A stretch of 55,446 nucleotides of DNA from an uncultured Campylobacter sp. (lineage in GTDB: Bacteria > Campylobacterota > Campylobacteria > Campylobacterales > Campylobacteraceae): contig NZ_CALHIK010000004.1 of the NCBI RefSeq assembly GCF_938030785.1, forward strand, positions 1 to 55,446, in the 5' to 3' direction. Shown one piece after another: positions 16,756-25,643 of this stretch (position 1 is the first letter of the stretch; each line of letters opens with the position of its first letter). The notes beneath the pieces were generated by a model. That model saw nothing but the letters and a program-made list of their open reading frames with translations, was not told where the DNA came from and made no database searches. The position numbers and the translations under genes were made by a program.

Positions 16756-17520
16756 AGCGGGTCGCGGCGGGTAAATTTAAAGCTATTGGGTATTTTTGAA
16801 TTCGCGGCTTAAAAAAAGCGCGAGTCTGCAAAGTAGATATAAAAACGCAAGATACAAGGCAGCGGACGCGGATGCTGTCGCTCAAAATATGACGCTTCTA
16901 TATTCGGTATTTAAACGGGCGAGTAAATTTATGAGGATTAAAATTTTAAAGGGCAGGGCTGCTCTGCGCGCCTTAAACGCTGGTGTGAGCGCAGATCGGA
17001 CATATCGGAATGCTTGTTTGCAAAAGTATAAAGGATCGCGCCTTGCCTTTTATCGGCGCGCCGCCAAATACCGTTTCTGAAAACATTGCATCGCTCGCCG
17101 AACTGCGTCGTCTGCGTTGCCGCTTTGAAATTTTGTAGCGCAAGCTGGTTAAATTTGCGCCGCTTGACGGGCATTGCTTCATCTGTCATCGGCGCATAGC
17201 CATTCTACGTTTGTCGTTGTTTTAAATTTACAGCAGCGAAGTGTGTTAGATTTTAAAATTTCGGCGTTGATTAAATTTTATCGGTAGAGTCCGCGCTATG
17301 TCGTTTAAAATTTAGCGCCGCCATATCGCTTTAAAATTTTATGCCGCTAAGGCACGCTAAAATTTTTCGCCAAAATACGCTGAGATGCGTAAATTTAATA
17401 TTGCGCCATATTATCGCATCAAAATTTTACATTGCGATTGAGCGCCGAACTTGCATAGAGGGTAGCATGAGCCGTGCGCGACCGATTATTGCGTCGAGTT
17501 TAAATTTAACGCCGTCCGCC
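16756..17520. other. Gene-free region between decayed genes and yggS
   Basis: About 765 bp with no supportable gene on either strand. Short frames such as 16796-17080 and 16938-17189 overlap one another on opposite strands and encode Arg/Ala-rich products without motifs. It may hold further debris of the decayed locus. AAATTT words are frequent. No RNA gene was recognised. Confidence 0.4.
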
Positions 17521-17546
17521 CCTAGGCCCGTCCCTCGGGGCCTAGG
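17521..17546. repeat. GC-rich hairpin over the yggS stop codon
   Basis: CCTAGGCCC (17521-17529) pairs with GGGCCTAGG (17538-17546) around a short loop. The yggS TAG stop (17544-17542, minus strand) lies inside the stem. There is no T-run, so it may stabilise the 3' end of the mRNA or act as a non-canonical terminator. Confidence 0.55.
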
Positions 17547-18180
17547 CGTATAAAATTCTACCCAGGCGGATCATGTTCGAGCCGCATTTGATCGCGAGCT
17601 CAAAATCATCGCTCATCCCCATCGAGCAGATCCGCGCGCCGTGCGGCACGAGCGCGTCAAAGATTTCGCGCGTCGCCTCGAAGCTTCGCGCGATCTGCGC
17701 GGGCTCGCTCACGTGCGCGCCGATGCTCATCACGCCGATTAAATTTAGATTTTTGCACTCCTGCTTGATGCGTAAAAACTCCTCCACGGCGCGGTTTTTA
17801 TCGAGCCCCGTTTTGGAGCTCTCGCCCGCAGCGTTGATCTCCAGCAGCGTATCTAGCGGATAAGTTAGCCGCTTATTTACGGCAAGCGCGAGTTCGCGAC
17901 TGTTGCAGCTCTGCCACAGCGTCGGGTGCAGAGCGATGAGCTGATTGATTTTGTTGCTTTGCAGGGTGCCGATGAAGTGCCACTTTAGCGGCAGTTCACC
18001 CAGTAGCTCGCTTTTGCGCTTCAGCTCCTGCACTCTGTTTTCGCCAAACGCGATCTGTCCTTGCGAATACAGCTCGCGTACTTCATCCGTGCCTACGTTT
18101 TTACTCACCGCGACTAGCTGCACGTCGCCCGCACCTGTTTTCGCAGCCTCAATGCGCTTTAAAATTTCATCCAGCCTCAT
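17542..18180 (-). CDS. yggS: YggS-family PLP homeostasis protein
   Basis: YggS/PLPBP proteins bind pyridoxal 5'-phosphate and keep the vitamin B6 pool and amino-acid/keto-acid balance in order; no enzymatic activity is established. The 212-residue product has the alanine-racemase-like barrel with the PLP lysine in LVAVSKNV (about residue 27), GENRVQELKRK, KWHFIGTLQSNK and the C-terminal SMGMSDDFELAIKCGSNMIRLG, which holds the phosphate-binding region. The start overlaps the rseP stop by 4 bp (ATGA), so the two genes are co-transcribed. Confidence 0.93.
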   Translation of the reverse strand: MRLDEILKRIEAAKTGAGDVQLVAVSKNVGTDEVRELYSQGQIAFGENRVQELKRKSELLGELPLKWHFIGTLQSNKINQLIALHPTLWQSCNSRELALAVNKRLTYPLDTLLEINAAGESSKTGLDKNRAVEEFLRIKQECKNLNLIGVMSIGAHVSEPAQIARSFEATREIFDALVPHGARICSMGMSDDFELAIKCGSNMIRLGRILYA

Positions 18181-19292
18181 TTGTAAAATCCCAAAATTCT
18201 AGCGAAATCATTTAGCACCGTAAATATCATTAAAAGCGCTAAAATCCCCATTCCTACGTAGCTGGCGCCAACGAACACCCGTTTTGGTACGGGGCGGCGG
18301 AAGATAAGCTCAAAGAGATTAAACGCGATGTGTCCGCCGTCGAGCGCGGGGATCGGAAAGAGATTGATAAGCCCTAAATTTACCGATATTAGCGCCACGA
18401 GCGCGAGCAGGACCGCAGCACCGTAATCTACCGCCTTTGAGGTGATATCGGTAATGGCGACGATGCCGCCCATCTCCTTAGGCGAAACGACGCCGCTAGC
18501 GAGCTTCTCGAGCCCTACCAAGATGAGCTTTGATGCCTCCACCGTCTGATCCCACGCGAAGCTAAGCGAGCTCGCGCCCTTGTGATACAGCGTCACAGTC
18601 GCGTTATAATCGGGCGAAATGCCGATGAGCGGCACTCTTATGCTCTCGCGCCAGATGGTTTTTTTCTCGCCGAGCTTCGGCGTGAGCTGTAGGCTCAGCC
18701 GCTCGCCGCCGCGTGAAATTTCTAAACTTAGCGGCGCTGCGGTTACCTGCTTTGAGATGTCGTCCCACTCGCGGATCTGCTTGCCGTCGATCGATAAAAT
18801 TTCATCGTTTAGCATTAGCCCTGCGCTTGCCGCGGCGGAGCCTGGCGAAATTTTGCCGACCTTGGGCGCGAGCTTTTCGACGCCGATGTAGCCCAGCGCG
18901 ATGTAGATCAAAAACGCAAGCAGCAGGTTAAAAAACGGCCCCGCAAAAAGTATGATTATGCGCGCGATCGGGCCTTTGGAGTTGTAGCTATCGGGGTCCG
19001 CGCTTACTGCGGCGGGATCCAAATCCTCCTGCCCCTTAAGGCTCACGTAGCCTCCCAGAGGGATCGCGCTGATGGCGTACTGCGTCGCACCGATGCGCTT
19101 GGTAAAGACCTTCTCGCCGAAGCCCACGCTAAAGACGTTCACCCCCACGCCCAGCGCCCGTGCCGCCAAAAAATGCCCCAGCTCGTGGAAAAAGATGAGG
19201 AAGCTGATCGCCAGCACCGTGACCATAAAATTTATCGAGTAAAAATAAAATCCGACCGCCAGGATCGCCAGCGTTAAAATTATGCTTTTCAA
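18177..19292 (-). CDS. rseP: RseP/S2P-family intramembrane zinc protease
   Basis: The 371-residue product is a site-2 protease that cleaves membrane-embedded substrates such as anti-sigma factors or signal-peptide remnants. It has the zinc motif HELGH at 36-40 in the first helices, a single PDZ domain (about 125-200, with GSAAASAGLMLNDEILSIDG), and the C-terminal LDGGH motif in FPIPALDGGHIAFN that supplies the third zinc ligand. In other Campylobacterota it follows pgsA; here a metabolic gene block of about 6.7 kb separates the two. It shares an operon with yggS. Confidence 0.93.
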   Translation of the reverse strand: MKSIILTLAILAVGFYFYSINFMVTVLAISFLIFFHELGHFLAARALGVGVNVFSVGFGEKVFTKRIGATQYAISAIPLGGYVSLKGQEDLDPAAVSADPDSYNSKGPIARIIILFAGPFFNLLLAFLIYIALGYIGVEKLAPKVGKISPGSAAASAGLMLNDEILSIDGKQIREWDDISKQVTAAPLSLEISRGGERLSLQLTPKLGEKKTIWRESIRVPLIGISPDYNATVTLYHKGASSLSFAWDQTVEASKLILVGLEKLASGVVSPKEMGGIVAITDITSKAVDYGAAVLLALVALISVNLGLINLFPIPALDGGHIAFNLFELIFRRPVPKRVFVGASYVGMGILALLMIFTVLNDFARILGFYK

Positions 19293-19638
19293 ATTTCAGA
19301 CCTTTGTAAAAAATGGGCTAAGCTTACTATGATTTTGTAAATTTTAAGCTTAGATCGCCGTTTAAAGCCTTAGCTCGCTTTTTAAACTTGGTTGGCTTTT
19401 TGAGCTTAGCCCGCCGCCGTTTCGGGCTGTAAATTTAGCTAAATTAAGGTGTGCGGCGGGTAGTCGGAGCGATACTTGAGTCGGTATAACATAAGCCTTT
19501 CCTAGAAATAAAACTTGCTCCTGCGCAGCTTATCGAGGTTTGAGTAGTCAGTGCAATAAATTGATTGCGACGATCTAGGCGATCAAAATGATGCTTTAAA
19601 TTTAGCTTGTTTTGAAATTCCACTGGGCTTTGGGAAAA
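19293..19638. other. Junction between rseP and the metabolic island
   Basis: About 345 bp without a gene. It lies at the downstream edge of the inserted block. I looked for a tRNA fragment, direct repeats shared with the other edge (26283-26375) and integrase remnants and saw none. It presumably holds the rseP promoter on the minus strand and the 3' end of the island transcript. Confidence 0.4.
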
Positions 19639-20988
19639 TTATAAAATTTTATCTAAGTCCACCTCGGAACTTTCATAATTTTTTACGGCTTCTTTGATTG
19701 CCAAAAGCTTCTTTTCGCTAAATTTAATAGATGCGCACTGTCTAAATTTTGCAAAAATTTCATCAAAACTTAGTGGATTATCGAAATTTCCTCGGTTGAT
19801 AAAAACGTCTTTTTTTATGATCTTTCCATCTTTTAAAGCAGCCTCTATGTGTCCGGGGAAGTATTTAGGAAAGCCCTCATTTTTGCGCTTTTCATAGGTT
19901 ATTTTCTTCGCAAGTTTTACTACCTCTGCTCTATTTAAATTTTCGTAGCTTTTTAAATTTAACTCGCCGTCAAAAAAAGCCGTAGCCATCAGAAACGGCA
20001 TAGAAAATTTTGCCTCATAAGCTGTTTTAGGGGTATATTTAAGCTCTATCGGATCGCAGATAAAGCTTATGGGAACCTCATCGACGTAACATTTTATGCT
20101 TTTTATATCATCGCTTTTTAGCCCGTCTTTTCTAAGCAGGATTGCGCAGTCGATCAGCCCATGCGCAAAATGGCAGCTCGGATATGGTTTGATAGATACC
20201 TGCATGATCTGCCAAATTTTATCAAGACCCCTTATAAGTTGGCTTTTATCGCATTCGCTTTCTATACCGAAGGTCTTAAAGATATTATCTCTGCCTTCGA
20301 AAATACTAACCGGTCCGCTCATTGCGTTTTTTGCGAAATTCACCGCCAAAATAGCGTTATTTACGCAGTTTGCGACATGTATCACCTTGGAATTAGAGCC
20401 GTTTGATAAAAATTCATTGATGCCGCTTGCATAGCTTGCAGCGAGCCCCAAGGCATTTATGCATTCCTCTTGCTTTAGTCTTAATGCTACGCACATAGCG
20501 GTGGTGGCGCCGAAAATCCCTGCGATTGCCGTGGTGTGAAATCCACGTTTATGAAAGCTTCCTTTTGAGGCTATACCAAGTCTTGCGGCGACCTCCCATC
20601 CCGCTACGAAAGCGGTTAAAATTCTGCATTTAGGAATTTTCAGGTAGCTCATATAGCTTAGACAAAGGGGCGTTAAAATTGCGCTTGCATGCACGATCGC
20701 CTCCGTATGCGTATCATCAAAATCAAGCGCATGCGAGCTGATGGCGTTTATCATAGCTGCGTAATTAGGCGCAAATTTTGCGTTTCGCCCCCAAATTTTG
20801 CACTCTCCGTCGCCGCCCGGTAATTTTTTTATAGTTTTTATGGCATTTTGTACGCTTTTTTCGTTGTTACCCGCGATGCCTACGCCGATGCAATCAAGCA
20901 TCAATTCTTTAGCCCGCAAGATAACCTCTTGCGGGATGCTTTTATAAGTGAGCGTCGAGATAAATTTAGAAATTTCTACCGAGTACAT
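19639..20988 (-). CDS. MmgE/PrpD family protein (dehydratase or epimerase fold)
   Basis: The family includes 2-methylcitrate dehydratase (PrpD), cis-aconitate decarboxylase and iminodisuccinate epimerase; all act on acidic di- or tricarboxylates without cofactor by proton abstraction. The 449-residue protein has the usual helical domain with NAISSHALDFDDTH (about 81-94), the KGSFHKRGFHTTAIAG active-site stretch (about 142-157), and IKPYPSCHFAHGLIDC (about 277-292). No methylcitrate synthase or other prp gene is adjacent, so propionate metabolism is unlikely. It is the last gene of the block and begins 5 bp after the lyase stop. I infer an epimerase or dehydratase step on the island's substrate. 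Confidence 0.85.
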   Translation of the reverse strand: MYSVEISKFISTLTYKSIPQEVILRAKELMLDCIGVGIAGNNEKSVQNAIKTIKKLPGGDGECKIWGRNAKFAPNYAAMINAISSHALDFDDTHTEAIVHASAILTPLCLSYMSYLKIPKCRILTAFVAGWEVAARLGIASKGSFHKRGFHTTAIAGIFGATTAMCVALRLKQEECINALGLAASYASGINEFLSNGSNSKVIHVANCVNNAILAVNFAKNAMSGPVSIFEGRDNIFKTFGIESECDKSQLIRGLDKIWQIMQVSIKPYPSCHFAHGLIDCAILLRKDGLKSDDIKSIKCYVDEVPISFICDPIELKYTPKTAYEAKFSMPFLMATAFFDGELNLKSYENLNRAEVVKLAKKITYEKRKNEGFPKYFPGHIEAALKDGKIIKKDVFINRGNFDNPLSFDEIFAKFRQCASIKFSEKKLLAIKEAVKNYESSEVDLDKIL

Positions 20989-20993
20989 AGCGG

Positions 20994-22361
20994 CTACTTT
21001 AAAATTTTGCTGTTTTTAATTTTTTGCAAAAAATTATCCACGAGCTGCGGCGCATAGCCGACATAAGTCGTCGGATCAAGCAGCCTCTCTATCTCTTTTT
21101 TATCGAGGATTTTCGATACGTTTTTATCTTTTAGTAAAACCTCTTTAAAACTTAGGCCTCCCTCTATGCCCCTCATTGCCGCTTCATAAACTATCTCGTG
21201 AGCGTGTTGCTTGCCGAATCGATCCGCAAGAGCGAACATCACTCTTTCTGCCAAAACGAAGCCGCCTAATGCGTTTAAATTTTTAAGCATCTTATCTTTT
21301 TTGACTTCTAGCCCAGATAAGACGGTTTTCATATTGGCTAAAACCACCGAGAGCATTAAGAAAATTTCAGGTAGCAGCTTCCATTCCATTTTCCATACTT
21401 GGCCGTCCCTTTCATGCTCGTGTCTTTCGATATCCGAAAGTATCGCTATATTCGCTTTAAGGGTATTGCTTACGGTTACTGCGTTTTCGCTTATAGCCGG
21501 ATTACGTTTATGCGGCATCGTGGAGCTTCCCACTTGGCCTTTGCCGAAAGGCTCGGCTACTTCATCAAGCTCATTGTGCGACATAATTAAAATTTGATGA
21601 GCGATTTTATTAAAAGTTGCATTTATATTGCCAAGTACGTAGCCAAGCTCTATAAATCTATCTCTTGCAGGCTGCCAAGATATATCTGGGGTTTGCAGTC
21701 CGAGAGATTTATCGACCAGCCCTTCTACTTCATTACATTTATCGCTTAATGATGCTTTAGTCCCTACTGCCCCGACTATCAAGCCTACGTATAATCTTTT
21801 TTCTAGTTCTTCTATTCGCTCAAAATGTCTATTTAACTCCGATAACCAAATAGCGCTTTTATGTCCAAACGTGATGGGAAGAGCTTGTAAAGATAGTGTC
21901 CTGCCCATCATAGGGGTATTTTTGTGATCCTTTGTGAGTTTTAAAAGGGCTTTTGCTATATCTTTAAGATCTTTTTTGATAAGCCCAAGACCCTCTTTAA
22001 ACTGCAAAACAAGCCCTGTATCAATGATGTCTTGAGTAGTAACGCCAAAATGCACGAATTCTCCGAATCCATTTTCACAAGCTTTTTCAAGCCCCCTAAC
22101 GGTCGGCACTAGAGGATGTTTTGTTTTTTTGGATTCATTAAAGATAAATTTCATATCCATAAATTTATAAAACGCTTTTTGGGATATCTCCCTGGCTGCT
22201 TCTTTGGGAATTATGCCAAGCTTTGCCTGGGCTTTAGCTAGTGCAGATTCGACATCAAGCCATTTTTGAATCCTATTTTCTTCACAAAAAACCTCTCTCA
22301 TATCAGGAGTACTCCAAGAGTCCTGAAGTATGAGCATATCAAATACGCTTACTTTTTGCAT
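20994..22361 (-). CDS. Fumarase/aspartase-superfamily lyase, PurB/PcaB-like
   Basis: Superfamily enzymes eliminate fumarate (or a related group) from N-, O- or S-succinyl compounds, as homotetramers. The 455-residue protein has the signature loop GSSTMPHKRNP (278-288) with the catalytic serine, HFGVTTQDIIDTG (104-116), and GRTLSLQALPITFG (153-166). The last segment resembles carboxymuconate cycloisomerase-type enzymes and lacks the histidine of GRTH found in adenylosuccinate and argininosuccinate lyases. It is probably not housekeeping PurB: it sits among catabolic genes for amino-acid-like substrates. I infer that it releases fumarate from a succinylated amino acid. A start at codon 9 (MLILQD) is also possible. 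Confidence 0.85.
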   Translation of the reverse strand: MQKVSVFDMLILQDSWSTPDMREVFCEENRIQKWLDVESALAKAQAKLGIIPKEAAREISQKAFYKFMDMKFIFNESKKTKHPLVPTVRGLEKACENGFGEFVHFGVTTQDIIDTGLVLQFKEGLGLIKKDLKDIAKALLKLTKDHKNTPMMGRTLSLQALPITFGHKSAIWLSELNRHFERIEELEKRLYVGLIVGAVGTKASLSDKCNEVEGLVDKSLGLQTPDISWQPARDRFIELGYVLGNINATFNKIAHQILIMSHNELDEVAEPFGKGQVGSSTMPHKRNPAISENAVTVSNTLKANIAILSDIERHEHERDGQVWKMEWKLLPEIFLMLSVVLANMKTVLSGLEVKKDKMLKNLNALGGFVLAERVMFALADRFGKQHAHEIVYEAAMRGIEGGLSFKEVLLKDKNVSKILDKKEIERLLDPTTYVGYAPQLVDNFLQKIKNSKILK

Positions 22362-22373
22362 AAATCTACCCTC

Positions 22374-23537
22374 TTATTTTAAAATTTTATCAAGCGCCCT
22401 AGCTAAATCGGCTATGAGATCACCAACGTCCTCAAGTCCAATATGAAATCTAACAAACGGTCCTCTTTTGCTCCAGTCGCTCGCCGTTCTAGGAGGAACT
22501 GTAACAGTAGCCAAACTCTCATATCCACCCCAAGAGGCTCCGATAGAAAAAAGCTCAAGATCGTCTACAAATTTTATCGCACTTTCTTTACTTATACCAT
22601 CATTAAACTCTATCGTTATCATTCCATTTGCACCTAGATGATCGCGTATAAAAACATCGTGATTAGGATGTGTTTTTAAGGTAGGATAAAATATCGTTTT
22701 TATCTCTTTCCTGCTTTGCAAAAATTCTACTATCTTTTTGGCAGATTTTTCATGCTCTCTTAACCTTACGCCAAGAGTTCTGATGCCTCTTAAGACTAGA
22801 TAAGCATCGTCGGGACTTGCCGTAAAGCCAAAAATTTCAGGAAGCTTGTCGAAATTTTTCCACTCTTTTTCATTAATTATTACGGCGCCCATTGTTACGT
22901 CACTATGACCGCTTAGATACTTTGTTGCAGCAATTACCACGATATCCACTCCAAGTTTTATTGGGTGTAGCAAATAGCCCGAGCTATAAGTGCTGTCTAT
23001 GGCTACGGGGATATTATGCGTGTGGGCTATCTCGCAAAGCTTTGGTAGATCGATGATTTCGTAAAGAATAGAGCCTGGACTCTCGCAGAGTATTAATTTG
23101 GTATTCGGTCTTATCTTTGATTCCACGTCGCTTGCATCGGCCTTGATGAAATCTACCTGTATGTCCACATTTTTTAAAAATTTCTCGCATATCGCACGAA
23201 CGGGCCCGTATATGGCGTCAGTTATTATAAAATGAGCTCCCGCACTTGCGTAATTTAACAAAACCATCGCCAAAGAGGCAAGTCCGGTAGGGAAAAGCTG
23301 GGCTCTGTATCCACCCTCAAGCTCGCAAAGAAGCTTTTCGAGCTCAAAATTAGTGCAGGTTCCTCTCGCGCCGTAGCTTAAGACTCGCTGTGTTTCACGA
23401 GCTTTTCTCGTCGCCTGCCAAGCGTCGTGATTTTTAAATAAAATCGTAGAAGCCCTCATTACGGGAGCATTGACAGGACGAACATTTAGGTTGTCATCGC
23501 CTCTTCCAAGGTGTGTTAATTTGGTATCCAGTTGCAT
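22374..23537 (-). CDS. Cys/Met-metabolism PLP enzyme, cystathionine beta-lyase-like
   Basis: The 387-residue enzyme belongs to the trans-sulfuration fold. The PLP lysine is K206 in ATKYLSGHSD; D181 (AIDSTYSSG) contacts the pyridine nitrogen and Y110 stacks on the ring. LSYGARGTCTNFELEKLL near residue 53 matches the MetC-type substrate-binding loop. MetC enzymes cleave C-S bonds beta to the amino group, giving pyruvate, ammonia and a thiol via 2-aminoacrylate, the substrate of RidA, encoded two genes upstream. In this context it may act on cysteine or on an S-substituted cysteine rather than on cystathionine. Confidence 0.88.
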   Translation of the reverse strand: MQLDTKLTHLGRGDDNLNVRPVNAPVMRASTILFKNHDAWQATRKARETQRVLSYGARGTCTNFELEKLLCELEGGYRAQLFPTGLASLAMVLLNYASAGAHFIITDAIYGPVRAICEKFLKNVDIQVDFIKADASDVESKIRPNTKLILCESPGSILYEIIDLPKLCEIAHTHNIPVAIDSTYSSGYLLHPIKLGVDIVVIAATKYLSGHSDVTMGAVIINEKEWKNFDKLPEIFGFTASPDDAYLVLRGIRTLGVRLREHEKSAKKIVEFLQSRKEIKTIFYPTLKTHPNHDVFIRDHLGANGMITIEFNDGISKESAIKFVDDLELFSIGASWGGYESLATVTVPPRTASDWSKRGPFVRFHIGLEDVGDLIADLARALDKILK

Positions 23538-23547
23538 AAAATTCTCC

Positions 23548-24924
23548 TTATAGATATATAAATGTCATTATTAAATTCGTAAGCCCGGCGATTATCATCG
23601 GAAGTGCCGTTCTTTTAACTACGGCAAATGGGCTAACCTTAGCTATTGTAGCAACTGCGATGATAGCGGGTGCGATAGGTGACATACATCTACCGAAGCC
23701 CGTCATTATTTGAACCGGTAGGATAATAGAGATTGTCTCGACATTAAATGATTTGGCGATATCCGGAATTAGTCCAGCAAAGCTAAAAAATGCTGCATTT
23801 CCCGAACCCATCAAAAATGCACTTATTGCAAGAAGGAAAGAGACAAAAACGATGATAGCAAATACACCGACCCCTGCGTCTTTTGCAAAATTTATCAAAG
23901 TATCGACAAAGCCGACTGCTAAAAGACCGCTTGCAAAAACCTGACCGCAGACGATGAGCGAAACGGTGATTACGAAAAGATGACCCATTCCTTTAAAAAA
24001 TATCATCAATGAATTTGCCGTTTCTATGAGACTTTTATATCTGACACACTCAAATAAAATGGCGACCACAGTCGAAATCAGCATAGCTACCGGCACATTC
24101 ATTTTAATAGAGCTGCCGAAAATTTTACTAAAGCCAAGTATTAGAACTATCGGAATTATGGGAAGTATAGCATAAATAAGAGGCGGCTTTTTGATCTCTT
24201 TTTCTCCGGCTTCTTTGAGATCATCCTCCACCGCAACGGCATCAAATACGAAGCCTTCTTTTTTATCAAAATATCTTTGCGAAAAATATACAGTAATCGC
24301 AACGGCTATGATGATAGGAATGGTCGTAGGAAGTTGATGGCTTACGAAATAAACCGCAGGATCAATGCCTGCTACTTTTGAAGCATATATTACGTTTCCG
24401 CTTCCGGGACCGTGATCGATAAACTGACAAGAGCCTATTACCGAAAGTGCCGAGAGCTTACTAACTCCGGTTCTAATTAAAATAGGATATAGCGTAACCA
24501 TTAAAAGTAGTGCAAGCCCTGCATGAGATGGGATAAAAAGGACGATGATTTGCACTACAAAATAGGAAACGACTAGTAGCATATATGGGTTTTTGACCTT
24601 TTGAAGCGGCTTTTCAAATACCTTAAAAAGCGAGTAACTAGCTCCTACATGATCCATATATGCAGAAAATCCTGCTATACACATGAGGGTAAGGCCGAGT
24701 CCCGCAAGAGTAGAGGACATTTTTTGATTTATCACTTCAAACAGATCAAAAAATGCAAAATTTAAACTCTTTTTAGACTCTATAATATCTCCTATACCAA
24801 AAATAGCTGCTAGAGCCAGTAGTAAAAGACCGCTTATAAGTAAGGCTGCGTGTGCGTTGACCTTCTTATAAAGCATAAAAACTAAGAATGCTATGATAGC
24901 CAAGGCTATGATTAGTCCTAACAT
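23548..24924 (-). CDS. DcuC-family C4-dicarboxylate transporter
   Basis: The 458-residue inner-membrane carrier has about 12 helices and the DcuC-type stretches CQFIDHGPGSGNVIYA and FLMGSGNAAFFSFAGLIP. DcuC carriers move fumarate, succinate or aspartate, often exporting succinate in fumarate-respiring cells. A hydrophilic loop (about residues 225-248) separates two halves. Its place in the operon, between RidA and the PLP enzyme, suggests it imports the dicarboxylate-bearing substrate or exports succinate made from released fumarate. The SD is weak (AAGGACAAA before ATG). Confidence 0.88.
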   Translation of the reverse strand: MLGLIIALAIIAFLVFMLYKKVNAHAALLISGLLLLALAAIFGIGDIIESKKSLNFAFFDLFEVINQKMSSTLAGLGLTLMCIAGFSAYMDHVGASYSLFKVFEKPLQKVKNPYMLLVVSYFVVQIIVLFIPSHAGLALLLMVTLYPILIRTGVSKLSALSVIGSCQFIDHGPGSGNVIYASKVAGIDPAVYFVSHQLPTTIPIIIAVAITVYFSQRYFDKKEGFVFDAVAVEDDLKEAGEKEIKKPPLIYAILPIIPIVLILGFSKIFGSSIKMNVPVAMLISTVVAILFECVRYKSLIETANSLMIFFKGMGHLFVITVSLIVCGQVFASGLLAVGFVDTLINFAKDAGVGVFAIIVFVSFLLAISAFLMGSGNAAFFSFAGLIPDIAKSFNVETISIILPVQIMTGFGRCMSPIAPAIIAVATIAKVSPFAVVKRTALPMIIAGLTNLIMTFIYL

Positions 24925-25036
24925 TGTTTTGTCCTTGTTATAATATTTGTTTAAAATTAAACATAAACGTAACGAATTTAACCCGAAACCTATGCCATAG
25001 TACCCATGGCGCGTATGGTAACGAGCTAAATCAACC
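24925..25036. other. Spacer between the transporter and ridA with small inverted repeats
   Basis: About 110 bp. GCCAT/ATGGC and CCATA/TATGG arms overlap around 24990-25020 and could form alternative short hairpins. They may process or attenuate the operon mRNA; nothing further can be said. Confidence 0.25.
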
Positions 25037-25393
25037 TTATTTTTTGGCGATTACTTCTATCTCTACCATAGCGTCCTTTGGTAAGTCTTTGACCGCAAAG
25101 GCGCTTCTTGCGGGGTACGGCTCCTTAAAATAGCCTCCGTAAATTTCATTCATTTTGGCAAAATTTCCAATATTCGATAAGAATACAGTTGTTTTTACGA
25201 TATTTTCAAAGCCAAGCCCGAGCTCGCTCAATACGGCACTTATATTTTCAAGCGATCTTTTCGTTTGGGCTTCTATGCCATCTACAAGCTTGCCATCGGT
25301 AGGGTTGATTGGTAGTTGACCTGAAATAAATATCAGATCTCCACAGACCCTATAAGCGCTATAAGGACCTATAGCCTTTGGATATTTGCTCAT
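25037..25393 (-). CDS. ridA: RidA-family reactive imine/enamine deaminase
   Basis: RidA hydrolyses 2-aminoacrylate and similar imines made by PLP enzymes to keto acids and ammonia. The 118-residue protein has the N-terminal KAIGPYSAYRV, the IFISGQLP strand, and PARSAFAVKDLPKDAMVEIEVIA with the catalytic arginine (R96 here, matching Arg105 of E. coli RidA), so it should be active. I chose the ATG at 25393 because the six codons of the longer frame are its AGGAGGAG ribosome-binding site. It is the first gene of the island operon, next to a PLP enzyme that would generate its substrate. Confidence 0.92.
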   Translation of the reverse strand: MSKYPKAIGPYSAYRVCGDLIFISGQLPINPTDGKLVDGIEAQTKRSLENISAVLSELGLGFENIVKTTVFLSNIGNFAKMNEIYGGYFKEPYPARSAFAVKDLPKDAMVEIEVIAKK

Positions 25394-25411
25394 AAAGCTC
25401 CTCCTATGCAA

Positions 25412-25643
25412 TAAAATTTTATTATTTATAAAGAATTTTACAAGATATAAGATAAATTTTTATTGAAATTTGAAGATAACTAAGAGAAATTTATTATATT
25501 TTATTAAAGATTTAGGGTTAATTCAAATATAGTCGCCTTTTTTCTCAAATTTAAAATAATTTGATAAAAAATTATTAAATTTAGATACAATTTAATAAAA
25601 GCAACGATTAAGCATGTTGGTAAAAAAATTTTATACAATAATG
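25412..25643 (-). promoter_or_regulatory. Probable promoter region of the island operon
   Basis: Very AT-rich DNA between the regulator gene and ridA. A TATAAT occurs on the minus strand at 25498-25493, about 100 bp before the ridA ATG, and further AT-rich blocks upstream could bind the regulator. No clear palindrome for a helix-turn-helix dimer was picked out. Confidence 0.45.

Noticed and set aside
19639..20988. Methylcitrate dehydratase of a propionate (prp) operon
   Set aside because: No methylcitrate synthase, methylisocitrate lyase or PrpR is adjacent; neighbours point to amino-acid or dicarboxylate catabolism.
20994..22361. Calling this gene housekeeping purB
   Set aside because: The signature loop would fit, but the missing GRTH histidine and the catabolic operon context argue for another substrate. 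Absence of a second purB in the genome would reopen the question.
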